DNA from: Streptosporangium nondiastaticum
GTDB taxonomy: Bacteria > Actinomycetota > Actinomycetes > Streptomycetales > Streptomycetaceae
Direction of reading: 5' to 3'
Length of the DNA stretch: 47,196 nt
Assembly (NCBI RefSeq): GCF_003011965.1
Contig: NZ_PXWG01000047.1
Coordinates: 1-47,196 of the forward strand
A program made the position numbers and the translations under genes. The notes below the pieces were generated by a model that saw only the letters and a list, made by a program, of their open reading frames with translations, made no database searches and had not been told where the DNA came from. This document shows, one piece after another, positions 36,186-44,502 of this stretch (positions within the stretch are counted from its first letter, which is position 1; every line of letters begins with the position of its first letter).

Positions 36186-37622
36186 TCAGGGCACGTACGC
36201 GATCCAGTCGGTCCCGGGGAGTTCGTGGGGGCGCCAGGTGCGGGCGTACGGCGGGAGGTAGGGGTCGGCCGGGTCGTAGAGGACGGCCATGGGCATGCGC
36301 CGTGCGGTGCGGGCCAGGGCGGCGTCCGTCGTCGAGCGGTTGTTGCCCATGGTCTGGGCCGAGGCGCAGCCCGCCGCGTAGGCGACGGGCTGCGCCCGGG
36401 GGCCCGTGACCGTGCACGGGGCGGACAGGCCGAGGCGCCGCAGGCCCTCGGCCGCGCGCCGGTAGCGGACGGCGGTGTCCCGGGCGTCGGCGGTGTTGAC
36501 GCGCAGCTCCTTCAGCTGCACCGAGAGGTGGGCGGCGAGGACCGCGCACAGCACCGCGGCCACCGCCCACCGCCGCGGCCCGGCGCGGCAGGCGGCCGGC
36601 GCGCGGGCCGCGAGGTCCGCCACGGGCAGGGCGAGCAGGGCGTAGGCGGGGAGCAGGAAGCGGGGTGCGGAGTAGTCGAGCAGGAGCAGGTACGGGGCGG
36701 CGAGGGAGAGCGCGCAGGCGACGGGCAGCAGGACGACGGCCCGGGTGCCTCTCCCGTCCCGCGCGTGCCCCCGCAGGGCCAGGGTGCAGGCCGCCGCCAC
36801 CAGGACGGGGAGCAGCAGCCACCACAGCGAATGCGTCACGGACGGGGCCGCGATGCGGCAAGGGCGGCACAGCTGGGGGCCGTTGAGGCTGCGGCGGGCG
36901 GCGGTCAGGCCCGCGCCCAAGTGCGCGCCCATGCCGCCCTCGGTGTCGCTGGAGTCCGCGAGCCGCTGCGCGATGCCGCCGAAGCGGACGTACGCCTCCA
37001 CGGCCCACTGCGCGCCGCCCGCCGCGAGGCCGCCGAGGACGGCCGCGGCGACGCGGGGGCGGCGCCAGGCGCGTACGGTCGCGCAGGTCACGAGCAGCGG
37101 CAGGGCGAGCCAGACGGCGTCCGGGGCGCGGAGGAGAGCGGCAGCGGCCAGGGCGGCGGCGAGGCCGGCGAGCGTACGGCCGCCGGCGCCGTCGCGGGCC
37201 CGGACGAAGAATCCGGTCGCGGCGACCGCCGCGAGGGCGATCCAGAGGTTCGGCATCACCTCGGGCCCGCTGAGGACCGTGATCCACAGTCCGGCGAACA
37301 GGGCCGCCGCGAGCGCCGTGCGCCCCCTGCCGAGCAGGGGGCGCCAGACCGCGAACGCCCCGTACAGGGCCGCCGACGACAGCAGCGCCATCGTCACGCG
37401 CAGGGCCGTCGTGGACGGGGTGAGTGCCACGACCGGTGCCGCGAGGAAGCTGATGCCGCGCGAGCGCGGGGCGCTGAAGTACGCCGCCGGGCTGCCCGGG
37501 TCGACCTGGGAGAGGTAGACGCTCTCGTCCCAGCCGAGGTCCATGTGCGCGACGGCGTAGCACAGTTGCAGCACGGCGTAGGCGGCGGCCACGGCCGCGA
37601 GGGGCGGGATGGTGCGGCGCAT
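36186..37622 (-). CDS. GT-C (family 39-like) membrane glycosyltransferase
   Basis: 478 aa with about 11 TM segments. The first extracytoplasmic loop has HMDLGWDESVYLSQ, with the Asp-Glu pair (Asp32, Glu33) that is the catalytic/metal motif of GT-C enzymes using polyprenyl-phosphate sugars. A large loop (GPQLCRPCRIAAPSV) and the soluble C-terminal 90 residues are less conserved. Donor and acceptor unknown. It follows ppa by 22 bp on the same strand; pyrophosphatase upstream may only be an operon neighbour. Confidence 0.78.
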   Translation of the reverse strand: MRRTIPPLAAVAAAYAVLQLCYAVAHMDLGWDESVYLSQVDPGSPAAYFSAPRSRGISFLAAPVVALTPSTTALRVTMALLSSAALYGAFAVWRPLLGRGRTALAAALFAGLWITVLSGPEVMPNLWIALAAVAATGFFVRARDGAGGRTLAGLAAALAAAALLRAPDAVWLALPLLVTCATVRAWRRPRVAAAVLGGLAAGGAQWAVEAYVRFGGIAQRLADSSDTEGGMGAHLGAGLTAARRSLNGPQLCRPCRIAAPSVTHSLWWLLLPVLVAAACTLALRGHARDGRGTRAVVLLPVACALSLAAPYLLLLDYSAPRFLLPAYALLALPVADLAARAPAACRAGPRRWAVAAVLCAVLAAHLSVQLKELRVNTADARDTAVRYRRAAEGLRRLGLSAPCTVTGPRAQPVAYAAGCASAQTMGNNRSTTDAALARTARRMPMAVLYDPADPYLPPYARTWRPHELPGTDWIAYVP

Positions 37623-37644
37623 GCCCCTCTTCTACCGCATCCCC

Positions 37645-38136
37645 CTATGAGCGGTCCGCAGCCGCCCGCTCGTACGACGCGGCGATCTCCGCCTCCGCGG
37701 CGGCACGGTCGGCCCAGCGGGCGCCCTCGTCCACGGACTTGCCGGGTTCGAGCTCCTTGTACACCTCGAAGAAGTGCTGGATCTCCAGCCGGTCGAACCG
37801 GGGAAGGTGCCGCAGGTCCCTGACGTGCTCGTGGCGGGGGTCGCCCGCGGGCACGCACAGCACCTTGTCGTCCTCTCCCTGCTCGTCGCGCATCCGGAAC
37901 ATCCCGACCGCCCGGCAGCGGATCACGACGCCCGGGAACGTCGGCTCGCCGGCGAGGACGAGGGCGTCGAGGGGCTCGCCGTCCGCGCCGAGGGTCCGCT
38001 CGATGTAGCCGTAGTCGGCGGGGTAACGGGTCGAGGTGAACAGCAGCCGGTCCAGCCGGATGCGGCCGCGGCGGTGGTCCATCTCGTATTTGTTGCGGCT
38101 GCCTTGCGGGATCTCCACGACGACGTCGAACTCCAC
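37645..38136 (-). CDS. ppa: Inorganic pyrophosphatase
   Basis: 163 aa soluble family I enzyme hydrolysing pyrophosphate. The active-site sequence DYGYIERTLGADGEPLDALVL contains the D-x-D-P-L-D-like metal site, and EIPQGSRNKYEMD at residues 8-20 supplies the phosphate-binding Lys/Glu; RCRAVGMFRMRDEQGEDDKVLCVP also matches. GTG 38136 starts VEFDVVVEIPQG and is preceded by GGAGG at 7 nt. The open frame upstream to 38514 consists of repeat DNA. Confidence 0.95.
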   Translation of the reverse strand: MEFDVVVEIPQGSRNKYEMDHRRGRIRLDRLLFTSTRYPADYGYIERTLGADGEPLDALVLAGEPTFPGVVIRCRAVGMFRMRDEQGEDDKVLCVPAGDPRHEHVRDLRHLPRFDRLEIQHFFEVYKELEPGKSVDEGARWADRAAAEAEIAASYERAAADRS

Positions 38137-38264
38137 GGGGCACCTCCGGTGGGGGTCGGCCGGGCGACGGGCCCCATCGTGTCGCGGTTCGCCCGCGGTA
38201 GCCATACCTCCTCGCGGAGGGCGCCCGTGGATGTGCGGGGCCGCACGACCGCCTCCGCTTCCCT

Positions 38265-38311
38265 CCGCCGCGACGGCGATCAGCAACCGCGGCGCGGGCC
38301 GGCGGTGCCCG
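38265..38311 (-). repeat. 47-bp intergenic repeat, copy E (inverted)
   Basis: On the minus strand CGGGCACCGCCGG, 21-nt spacer, GCCGTCGCGGCGG. First of five copies in the 38137-38735 interval, a 599-bp stretch with no gene. Confidence 0.8.
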
Positions 38312-38338
38312 GCGGGCAGGCACCCGCAGCCGGCCCGT

Positions 38339-38385
38339 CCGGCACCGCCGGAATGCGCCGTACCAACTGATCGCCGCTGCGGCGG
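38339..38385 (+). repeat. 47-bp intergenic repeat, copy F
   Basis: CCGGCACCGCCGG, 21-nt spacer ending CAACTGATC, GCCGCTGCGGCGG. Faces copy E head-to-head. Confidence 0.85.
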
Positions 38386-38432
38386 AGGGAACTTCCCGGC
38401 GAAGCCGAATGCGGCGGCTCCGGCCCCATCTT

Positions 38433-38459
38433 CCGCCGCAGCGGATTCGGCGGTGCCGG
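38433..38459 (-). repeat. Shortened repeat copy G (27 bp)
   Basis: Both arms are recognisable on the minus strand but the spacer is almost absent, so 20 bp are missing relative to the 47-bp form. It can pair with the right arm of copy F or H. Confidence 0.65.
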
Positions 38460-38486
38460 GCCGACAAGCACCCGCAGCCGGCCCGT

Positions 38487-38533
38487 CCGGCACCGCCGGA
38501 ATGCGCCATACCAACTAATCGCCGCTGCGGCGG
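38487..38533 (+). repeat. 47-bp intergenic repeat, copy H
   Basis: Same arms as copy F; the spacer differs by two G-to-A changes. It is the duplicated partner of F. Confidence 0.85.
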
Positions 38534-38658
38534 AAGGAACTTCCCGGCCCGGAACCGGATACGGGCTGCCGGAGCCCTCCTTCGGAGCGGAAGAGACCGG
38601 CCGAGCGCGGACACCGGCCCCCGCCGAGGCCGCCCCGGCAAACGCCGGCAGCAATCGT

Positions 38659-38705
38659 CCGCCGCGACGGCGATCAACCACCGCGGCGCAGCCCGGCGGT
38701 GCCGG
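38659..38705 (-). repeat. 47-bp intergenic repeat, copy I (inverted)
   Basis: On the minus strand CCGGCACCGCCGG, spacer containing GCGGTGGTTGATC, GCCGTCGCGGCGG; the spacer matches copy A closely although the two are 35 kb apart. It ends 30 bp before the transporter stop. Confidence 0.85.
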
Positions 38706-38735
38706 GCCGGCCGTCTCCCGTACGTGCCCCGCACC

Positions 38736-39647
38736 CTACTTACGCGCCCCCACCTGCGGAACGCAGTGCCGCGCCCGCGGCACCGTCGTGCGGCTGCACA
38801 CCGTGATCGTGGCGGCCCCGCCCGGGGCGACGCGGCTCAGGGTCACCACGCCCGCCGTGGCGAACCCGCCGGCCAGCACGGCGAGGACGCCGCCCGCCGC
38901 CCCGTAGCGAAAGGTTTCGCCGAGCACTGCCGTGCCGACGGCCGCGGCGACCACGGGGTTCACGATCGTCACCGTGGCGAGCGGCGCGGCCAGGCCCGCG
39001 CCGCGGTAGGACGCCTGGGACAGGAGCATGCCCGCCGAGGCGAGGACGGCGGTGGCGAGGAGCGTGGGGACGAGGGAGCCCGTCTCGTGCGAGGTCCAGT
39101 CCTCCGCGGCGGCCTTGGTGAAGACGGAGCCCATGCCGAACGCGGCGCCGGCGGCCGCGGCCAGCACCACCCCCCTGACGACGGCCCGCCGCGCCCGCCG
39201 CGCGCCGAGCGCCAGGACCGCGGCGCCGGTGAGCACCGCGGCCGCGAGGAGGGGCCGCTGCGCGGCGTCGAGGGTTTCGGCGCGCGGCGGCCCGGTGAGG
39301 GTAAGGATCCCGGCGAGGCCGCCGGTCGCGAGGAGGGCGCCGCGCCAGCCGGCGGAGCCGACGGGTCTGCGGGCGAACAGGGCCGCCATGGGCAGCGCGA
39401 AGACGATCGTGAGCGCGCCGAGGGGCTGGACGAGGCTCAGCGGCCCGTACGCGAGCGCCACGACGTGCAGCCCCGCGCCGAGCCCGGTCAGGGCGACCGC
39501 GCCCCACCAGCCGGGCCGCCGCAACGGGCCGCGGGCGCCGGGCCCGTCCGCCGTCGTGGCGGCGACCCGCTCCTGCACGATGGCCGCGCCCGCGTAGGCC
39601 ACTGCCGACACCAGGCAGAGGAGGACCGGCAGGAGGAGCGCACTCAT
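38736..39647 (-). CDS. EamA/DMT-superfamily transporter
   Basis: 303 aa with about ten hydrophobic segments in two inverted-topology halves, as in drug/metabolite transporters. VSAVAYAGAAIVQERVA opens TM1 and AYGPLSLVQPLGALTIVFALP and APLATVTIVNPVVAAAVGTAVLGE are the paired conserved helices of the two EamA repeats. Substrate unknown. ATG 39647 has GGAGGG closely upstream. It is divergent from the MMPL gene at 39930 over 282 bp that include a strong bulged hairpin. Confidence 0.82.
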   Translation of the reverse strand: MSALLLPVLLCLVSAVAYAGAAIVQERVAATTADGPGARGPLRRPGWWGAVALTGLGAGLHVVALAYGPLSLVQPLGALTIVFALPMAALFARRPVGSAGWRGALLATGGLAGILTLTGPPRAETLDAAQRPLLAAAVLTGAAVLALGARRARRAVVRGVVLAAAAGAAFGMGSVFTKAAAEDWTSHETGSLVPTLLATAVLASAGMLLSQASYRGAGLAAPLATVTIVNPVVAAAVGTAVLGETFRYGAAGGVLAVLAGGFATAGVVTLSRVAPGGAATITVCSRTTVPRARHCVPQVGARK

Positions 39648-39783
39648 GCCCTCCACGATGCCCGGTCGCGCCGGATCCGTCGTCGTCCCGGGGGACGGAC
39701 CTGCGTCTCCTACCAGCGGAGTACGGGATACCTGAGACGTACGGGCGGGCGTACGGGCAAGCCGCCGGGAGCCGGCACCCGCC

Positions 39784-39814
39784 GGTGGTTACTCCCGCGG
39801 GAGTAGCAACCACC
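39784..39814. promoter_or_regulatory. Bulged palindrome between divergent transporter genes
   Basis: GGTGGTT (39784-39790) pairs with AACCACC (39808-39814), and ACTCC pairs with GGAGT across a CGCG loop, with a 3-nt bulge. It resembles a degenerate inverted pair of the 47-bp repeat (its left flank has GCCGGCACCCGCCGG). It could be an operator for the DMT or MMPL gene. Confidence 0.5.
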
Positions 39815-39929
39815 CCGTTGCACCCGGCGGATTAGCTTCCGCTTCGGTCTGCGGGCCGACGCACCGGGCGCTTCGCGCCGGAACCCTGGAAAGGTCAGCG
39901 AACTCCGGCTCAGAGGAGGCGGCGAGCAC

Positions 39930-42038
39930 ATGGCCCCGGCGGCGGACACGCAGCAGAAGGAGGGCCGGGAGCGACCGGCCCGCGAAGGCAAAGCGAGGCG
40001 GCGCGCCCTCCCGTGGGCGGTGATCGCCTTCTGGATCGTGATCCTTGCGGTCACGGCGCCCTTCGCCGGAAAGCTCAGCGGCGCCGCACGGGACCGTCCC
40101 GTCGACTATCTGCCGGCCAGCGCCGAGTCCACCCGGGTCGAGCACCTGCTGCAGAAGCTGCCGGGCGGCAACACCTCCGACGCGCTGCTGGTGTACCACC
40201 GCGACGGAGGGCTGAAGCCGGCGGACACGAAGGCGGCGCAGGAGCACCTGAAGCAGATCGCGGGCCGCTACGAGCTGCGCGGCGGCGACAAGCCGCCCAC
40301 CGTCGTGTCCAAGGACGGCGCCACGTCGATGACCGCGCTGTCGGTGAGCGGCCTGCCGGACGCCTCCGCGCAGGGCAAGGCGGTCGACGGCATCCGGGAC
40401 ATCGTCAAGGAGGACAAGCCTGAGGGCCTGAAGGCCGAGCTCGGCGGGCAGGTCGCCCTGATGTCCGACCAGAACGAGGTCTTCCAGTCCATCGACGGCG
40501 TGCTGCTGCTGGGCACCGCGGGCGTCGTGGCGGTCCTGCTGATCCTCATCTACCGCAGTCCGTTCCTGTGGCTGGTGCCCCTGGCGGTGGTGGGCGTGGC
40601 GGCCTCGGCCGCGATGGCCGGCGTCTACGGGCTGATCAAGGCGTTCGACCTGACGGTGACGACGATGAGCACGTCCGTGATGACGGTGCTCATCTTCGGC
40701 GCGGGCACCGACTACGCCCTGCTGCTGGTGGCCCGCTACCGCGAGGAGCTGCGCCACGTCGAGCAGCCCTTCGACGCGATGAGGTCCGCGATCCGCGGCT
40801 GCGGCCCGGCCGTCCTCGCCTCGTCCGGCACGGTCGTGGCGGGCCTGATGTGCCTGATGGCGGCGGACCTCAACAGCAGCAGCGGCCTCGGGCCGGTCGG
40901 CGCGGTGGGCGTCTTCTGCGCGCTGGCGTCCATGATGACGCTGCTGCCCGCGGTGCTGGTCCTGCTGGGCCGCCGCGTGTTCTGGCCGATCGTGCCGGTG
41001 TACGGGACCGAGGCCGTGCAGCGGCGTTCGCTGTTCGCGGCGATGGGCAACTCCGCGTCCCGCCGCCCGGCCCTGGTGCTGCTGTGCGGTGTCGGGGCGC
41101 TCGTCGCCCTGTCGTTCGGCGCGCTGAAGCTGCCGGGCACGCTGAAGCAGGAGGACGCGTTCCTCAAGAAGCCCGACTCGGTCGCCGCGATGCGCACGGT
41201 CGCGGCCGCGTTCCCCGATGCCAGCAGCCTGCCGATCACGGTGGTGACGCGTACCCCGCAGGCGGGCGAGGTGGAGAAGGCCGTCAAGGCCACGAAGGGC
41301 GTGGCCACGGTGCAGCCGGGCCGCAGCGGCGAGGAGCGCACCGAACTGCAGGTGTTCTCCGTGGCGAAGCCCGAGTCGGCCGGTGAGAAGAAGACCATCG
41401 GCGCGCTGCGGGACGCGGTGCACGACATCAAGGGCGCGCAGGCGATCGTCGGCGGCCCGACGGCCCAGCAGATGGACCTCGACACCACGAACGCCGACGA
41501 CCGGCGCAAGGTGATCCCGCTGGTGCTGGTCGCGGTGATGATCGTGCTGGTCGCCCTGTTGCGCAGCCTGGTGGCGGCGGCGGTGCTCGTGCTCGCCGTG
41601 ATCGCCTCGTGGGGCGCGGCGATGGGGCTCAGCGGCCTGGTCTTCGGCCCGCTGCTCGGTTACAAGGGACTCGATCCGAGCCTGCCGCTGCTGACGTTCG
41701 TGTTCCTGATCGCGCTCGGCGTGGACTACGGCATCTTCCTGATGCACCGGGCGCGTGAGGAGCGGCTGAAGGGGGCGGGGCCGGAGGAGGCGGCGCTCAC
41801 CGCGCTGCGCACGACGGGCGGGGTCATCACCTCGGCGGGCGTCGTGCTGGCGGCCACGTTCGCCGTGCTGGCGACGCTGCCGCTGGTGGCGCTGGTCGAG
41901 ATGGGCTTCATCATCGCGGTCGGCGTGCTGCTGGACACCTTCCTGGTCCGCACCTATCTGGTCACCTCCGCAAGCCTGTTGCTGAAGAGGTGGATGTGGT
42001 GGCCCGGGAAGCTCTCCCGGGGTTCCATGGAAACGTGA
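39930..42038 (+). CDS. MMPL-family transporter (RND superfamily)
   Basis: 702 aa with about 11-12 TM segments: TM1 near residue 30, then a 150-residue extracytoplasmic domain, a five-helix bundle, a second extracytoplasmic domain (410-520) and a second bundle. The proton-relay motifs FGAGTDYALLLVARYREE and ALGVDYGIFLMHRAREE are both present. Such proteins export lipids or polyketides in actinomycetes. GGAGG precedes the ATG. The stop overlaps the histidine kinase start by one base, so transporter, kinase and regulator form one operon beside a biosynthetic cluster. Confidence 0.92.
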   Translation: MAPAADTQQKEGRERPAREGKARRRALPWAVIAFWIVILAVTAPFAGKLSGAARDRPVDYLPASAESTRVEHLLQKLPGGNTSDALLVYHRDGGLKPADTKAAQEHLKQIAGRYELRGGDKPPTVVSKDGATSMTALSVSGLPDASAQGKAVDGIRDIVKEDKPEGLKAELGGQVALMSDQNEVFQSIDGVLLLGTAGVVAVLLILIYRSPFLWLVPLAVVGVAASAAMAGVYGLIKAFDLTVTTMSTSVMTVLIFGAGTDYALLLVARYREELRHVEQPFDAMRSAIRGCGPAVLASSGTVVAGLMCLMAADLNSSSGLGPVGAVGVFCALASMMTLLPAVLVLLGRRVFWPIVPVYGTEAVQRRSLFAAMGNSASRRPALVLLCGVGALVALSFGALKLPGTLKQEDAFLKKPDSVAAMRTVAAAFPDASSLPITVVTRTPQAGEVEKAVKATKGVATVQPGRSGEERTELQVFSVAKPESAGEKKTIGALRDAVHDIKGAQAIVGGPTAQQMDLDTTNADDRRKVIPLVLVAVMIVLVALLRSLVAAAVLVLAVIASWGAAMGLSGLVFGPLLGYKGLDPSLPLLTFVFLIALGVDYGIFLMHRAREERLKGAGPEEAALTALRTTGGVITSAGVVLAATFAVLATLPLVALVEMGFIIAVGVLLDTFLVRTYLVTSASLLLKRWMWWPGKLSRGSMET

Positions 42039-43348
42039 TGCCGTCCCGGGACCCGGTTGCCCCCCTGATCGCACGACTGCTGCTGCCGCGGCACGCGATC
42101 GCACGACGCAGCGCCCTGCTGCAGGACCTCGGCATAGCGCTGACCGTGCTCGTCGTGCAGAGCGTGCTGTTCGTCGTCACCTCGCGGCGGTCGCTGGACC
42201 TCCCGGGCTGGGCCCTCCTCGCCGGCGCCGCGCTGTCGCTGACAGCGCGGCGCCGGGCGCCGTGGCTCACGGTGCTCGCGGTGGCCTGCATGAACGGTCC
42301 GTTCTACCTGCTGGGTTACCCGCGGGCGGCGGTGCTGCCCGCGGGTCTGGTGGCGCTGTGCACGCTCGCCGTGGTGGGGCCGCCGCGGCGCAGCTTCCTC
42401 ACTCTGGGCGGCATCTACGGCGTCGCGACGGCCGTGATGCTGGCCCTGGGCAAGGGCCACGAGATCCTGCCGACGCTGGTGAGCGCGGGCTGGATCGCCG
42501 ACGTCGTCCTGATCGGGGAGGCGGTGCGCCTGCACCGCAACTACGTCGGGGCGATCGTGGAGCGTGCGGAGCGCGCCGAGCGCACGCGGGAGCGGGAGGC
42601 GGCGCGCAGGGTCGCGGAGGAGCGCGTGCACATCGCGCGCGACCTGCACGACCTGCTGGCCCACAGCATCACGTTGATCGGCGTGCAGACCGCGGTCGCG
42701 GCCCACGTCCTGGTCGCCGACCCCGACCGGCTCGACCGCACGGCGCTCGCCAAGGCGCTGGACGGCATCGCCGACACGTGCCGGGACGCCCGCGCGGAGC
42801 TGCGCGCGACGCTGGAAGTGCTCCGCGGGAACGATTCGGCGGCGTACGGGCCGCTGCCGGGGCTCGACGGGCTGCCCGACCTGGCGCGGGCCGCGGAGGC
42901 GGCGGGCGCACGGGTGAGCCTGAAGGTGCTCCTGGGGCCGGTGGACGCGGCCACGGAGCACGACGGCACCGCCGCGCAGCCGGCGGCAACGGCCGTCCTG
43001 GCCCCGGCGGTCGGGGCCGCCGCGTACCGTATCGTGCAGGAGGCGCTCACCAACGCGGTCCGCCACGGCGGGCCCGCGGTCCGCGTCTGGGTGACGGTGG
43101 CGCGCGGCGAGGGCGACGGCGCCCTGCGGGTCACCGTACTCGACGACGGCGGCGCGGAGGCGCCGGTGCGGGCCGCCGTGCCGGGGAACGAGCCGAACGG
43201 CACCGGCGGTTACGGCATCGTCGGCATGCGCGAGCGCGCCCGCAGCGTCGGCGGCGGGCTGCAGGCCGGCCCGCGGCCGGGCGGCGCCGGGTTCGCGGTC
43301 ACCGCCGTCCTGCCGGCCGCCCCCGTGGACGGGGCCGTCTTCACGTGA
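42038..43348 (+). CDS. Sensor histidine kinase, HisKA_3 type
   Basis: 436 aa. Five or six TM segments (30-165), a coiled-coil rich in Glu/Arg (170-195), phospho-acceptor His204 in IARDLHDLLAHSIT, and an HATPase domain with the N-box AYRIVQEALTNAVRHGG and GTGGYGIVGMRERA. ATG 42038 overlaps the last base of the MMPL stop (TGATG), giving translational coupling; a GTG just before is an alternative. Its partner regulator follows. The ligand is probably an envelope or lipid signal linked to the MMPL pump (inference). Confidence 0.92.
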   Translation: MPSRDPVAPLIARLLLPRHAIARRSALLQDLGIALTVLVVQSVLFVVTSRRSLDLPGWALLAGAALSLTARRRAPWLTVLAVACMNGPFYLLGYPRAAVLPAGLVALCTLAVVGPPRRSFLTLGGIYGVATAVMLALGKGHEILPTLVSAGWIADVVLIGEAVRLHRNYVGAIVERAERAERTREREAARRVAEERVHIARDLHDLLAHSITLIGVQTAVAAHVLVADPDRLDRTALAKALDGIADTCRDARAELRATLEVLRGNDSAAYGPLPGLDGLPDLARAAEAAGARVSLKVLLGPVDAATEHDGTAAQPAATAVLAPAVGAAAYRIVQEALTNAVRHGGPAVRVWVTVARGEGDGALRVTVLDDGGAEAPVRAAVPGNEPNGTGGYGIVGMRERARSVGGGLQAGPRPGGAGFAVTAVLPAAPVDGAVFT

Positions 43349-43489
43349 ACCCCCGCGCACCGGCGCGTGCACCCGTCAGTGAAACGACCCGCCTCCGCCC
43401 CGCGGGGCCGGGTCCCACCCCGAAGGATGGCCGATGACAGCAGCACCGACTCCGGCGGCACCGTGCTCCCCCGGGGGGAGGGTGCGCCG

Positions 43490-44218
43490 ATGAGCACGCA
43501 GCAGCAGCCGATCCGGGTCCTGCTCGCCGACGACCAGCGGCTCGTCCGCTCCGCCTTCGCCATGCTGGTCGACACGGCCCCGGACATGGAGGTCGTGGGC
43601 GAGGCGGGCACGGGCCGGCAGGCCGTCGAGCTGGCCCGCAGCGCCCGCGCCGACCTGGTGGTGATGGACATCCGGATGCCGGACCTGGACGGCATCGAGG
43701 CGACCCAGCGCATCGCCGCCGACGAGGACATGGCAGGCGTGAAAGTGCTCGTCCTGACGACGTACGACACCGACGAGTACGTCATCGACGCGCTGCGGGC
43801 GGGCGCCTCCGGATTCCTCGTGAAGGACACCCGGCCGGCGGCGCTCCTGGAGGCGATCAGGACCATCGCCGCCGGGGAGGCGCTGCTGTCGCCCGGGCCG
43901 ACCTCGCGGCTGATCGCCCGGGTGCTGCGGGCGCCGCGGGCGGACATCCCGGCGAGCTTCGTCACGGGCGGCCTGGCGGTGCTGTCCGTGCGCGAACGCC
44001 AGGTGCTGACCCTGGTGGCCCGGGGCCTGAACAACGCCGAGGTGGGCGATGTGCTGGGGCTCAGCCCCCTGACCGCCAAGACCCATGTCAGCCGCATCAT
44101 GGGCAAGTTGTGCGCCCGCGACCGCGTGCAGCTGGTCATCGCCGCGTACGAGGCGGGCCTGGTGACGCCGGGCTCGGCGCCGGGCGGAGCCCCCGGGAAC
44201 GGCGTCCGCTCTTCCTGA
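43490..44218 (+). CDS. NarL/LuxR-family response regulator
   Basis: 242 aa. Receiver domain 8-125 with acidic pocket Asp14/Asp15, phospho-acceptor Asp60 (VVMDIRMPD) and Lys112 (FLVKDTRP); LuxR-type helix-turn-helix 175-235 with LSVRERQVLTLVARGLNNAEV and LSPLTAKTHVSRIMGKL. GGGGAGGG is 9 nt before ATG 43490; an in-frame ATG at 43427 is less likely. It is the cognate partner of the kinase 141 bp upstream and probably controls the MMPL operon or the adjacent SARP gene. Confidence 0.93.
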   Translation: MSTQQQPIRVLLADDQRLVRSAFAMLVDTAPDMEVVGEAGTGRQAVELARSARADLVVMDIRMPDLDGIEATQRIAADEDMAGVKVLVLTTYDTDEYVIDALRAGASGFLVKDTRPAALLEAIRTIAAGEALLSPGPTSRLIARVLRAPRADIPASFVTGGLAVLSVRERQVLTLVARGLNNAEVGDVLGLSPLTAKTHVSRIMGKLCARDRVQLVIAAYEAGLVTPGSAPGGAPGNGVRSS

Positions 44219-44292
44219 AGCCGGGCTGAAGAAAACGGACGCCGCACCTACGCCGTGCTGCCGACCGGGGCGACCGGGCCCCGTCCTCCGGG

Positions 44293-44310
44293 CGTTGACG
44301 CCGCGTTGAG
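44293..44310 (+). promoter_or_regulatory. Heptamer direct repeat upstream of the SARP gene
   Basis: CGTTGAC (44293-44299) and CGTTGAG (44304-44310) lie 11 bp apart, start to start; a third CGTTGAG is at 44366. SARP proteins typically bind heptamers repeated every 11 bp, so this is a candidate SARP or autoregulatory site. The 284-bp gap has local AT-rich stretches. Confidence 0.45.
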
Positions 44311-44502
44311 CCGGGCGGGCACGCGCCTCAATGAACGTACGGGGCCACCGCCCGGCTCCGCCATCCGTTGAGGGCGGAAAGGGGCCGGGGGATGGATGAC
44401 GCCAGTTGTTCCGCGTTGCGAGGATTGGGCGCCGAAAGGGGGAAAAGCCGGTACCGGCTTCTGTTCTGATCTCCGGCGGAAACCGCTGTGTGGGGGAATT
44501 TC

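Larger units (their letters stand above)
38320..38548 (+). repeat. 81-bp direct duplication containing repeat copies F and H
   Basis: 38320-38400 and 38468-38548 are identical except for three positions, all G in the first and A in the second. The start-to-start distance is 148 bp. Each contains one full 47-bp repeat (F, H) and a following GGAACTTCCCGGC. It records a recent local duplication. Confidence 0.9.

Noticed and set aside
38137..38735. Coding potential in the repeat-filled interval upstream of ppa
   Set aside because: Open frames there consist of repeat arms, lack start signals and show no protein family similarity.
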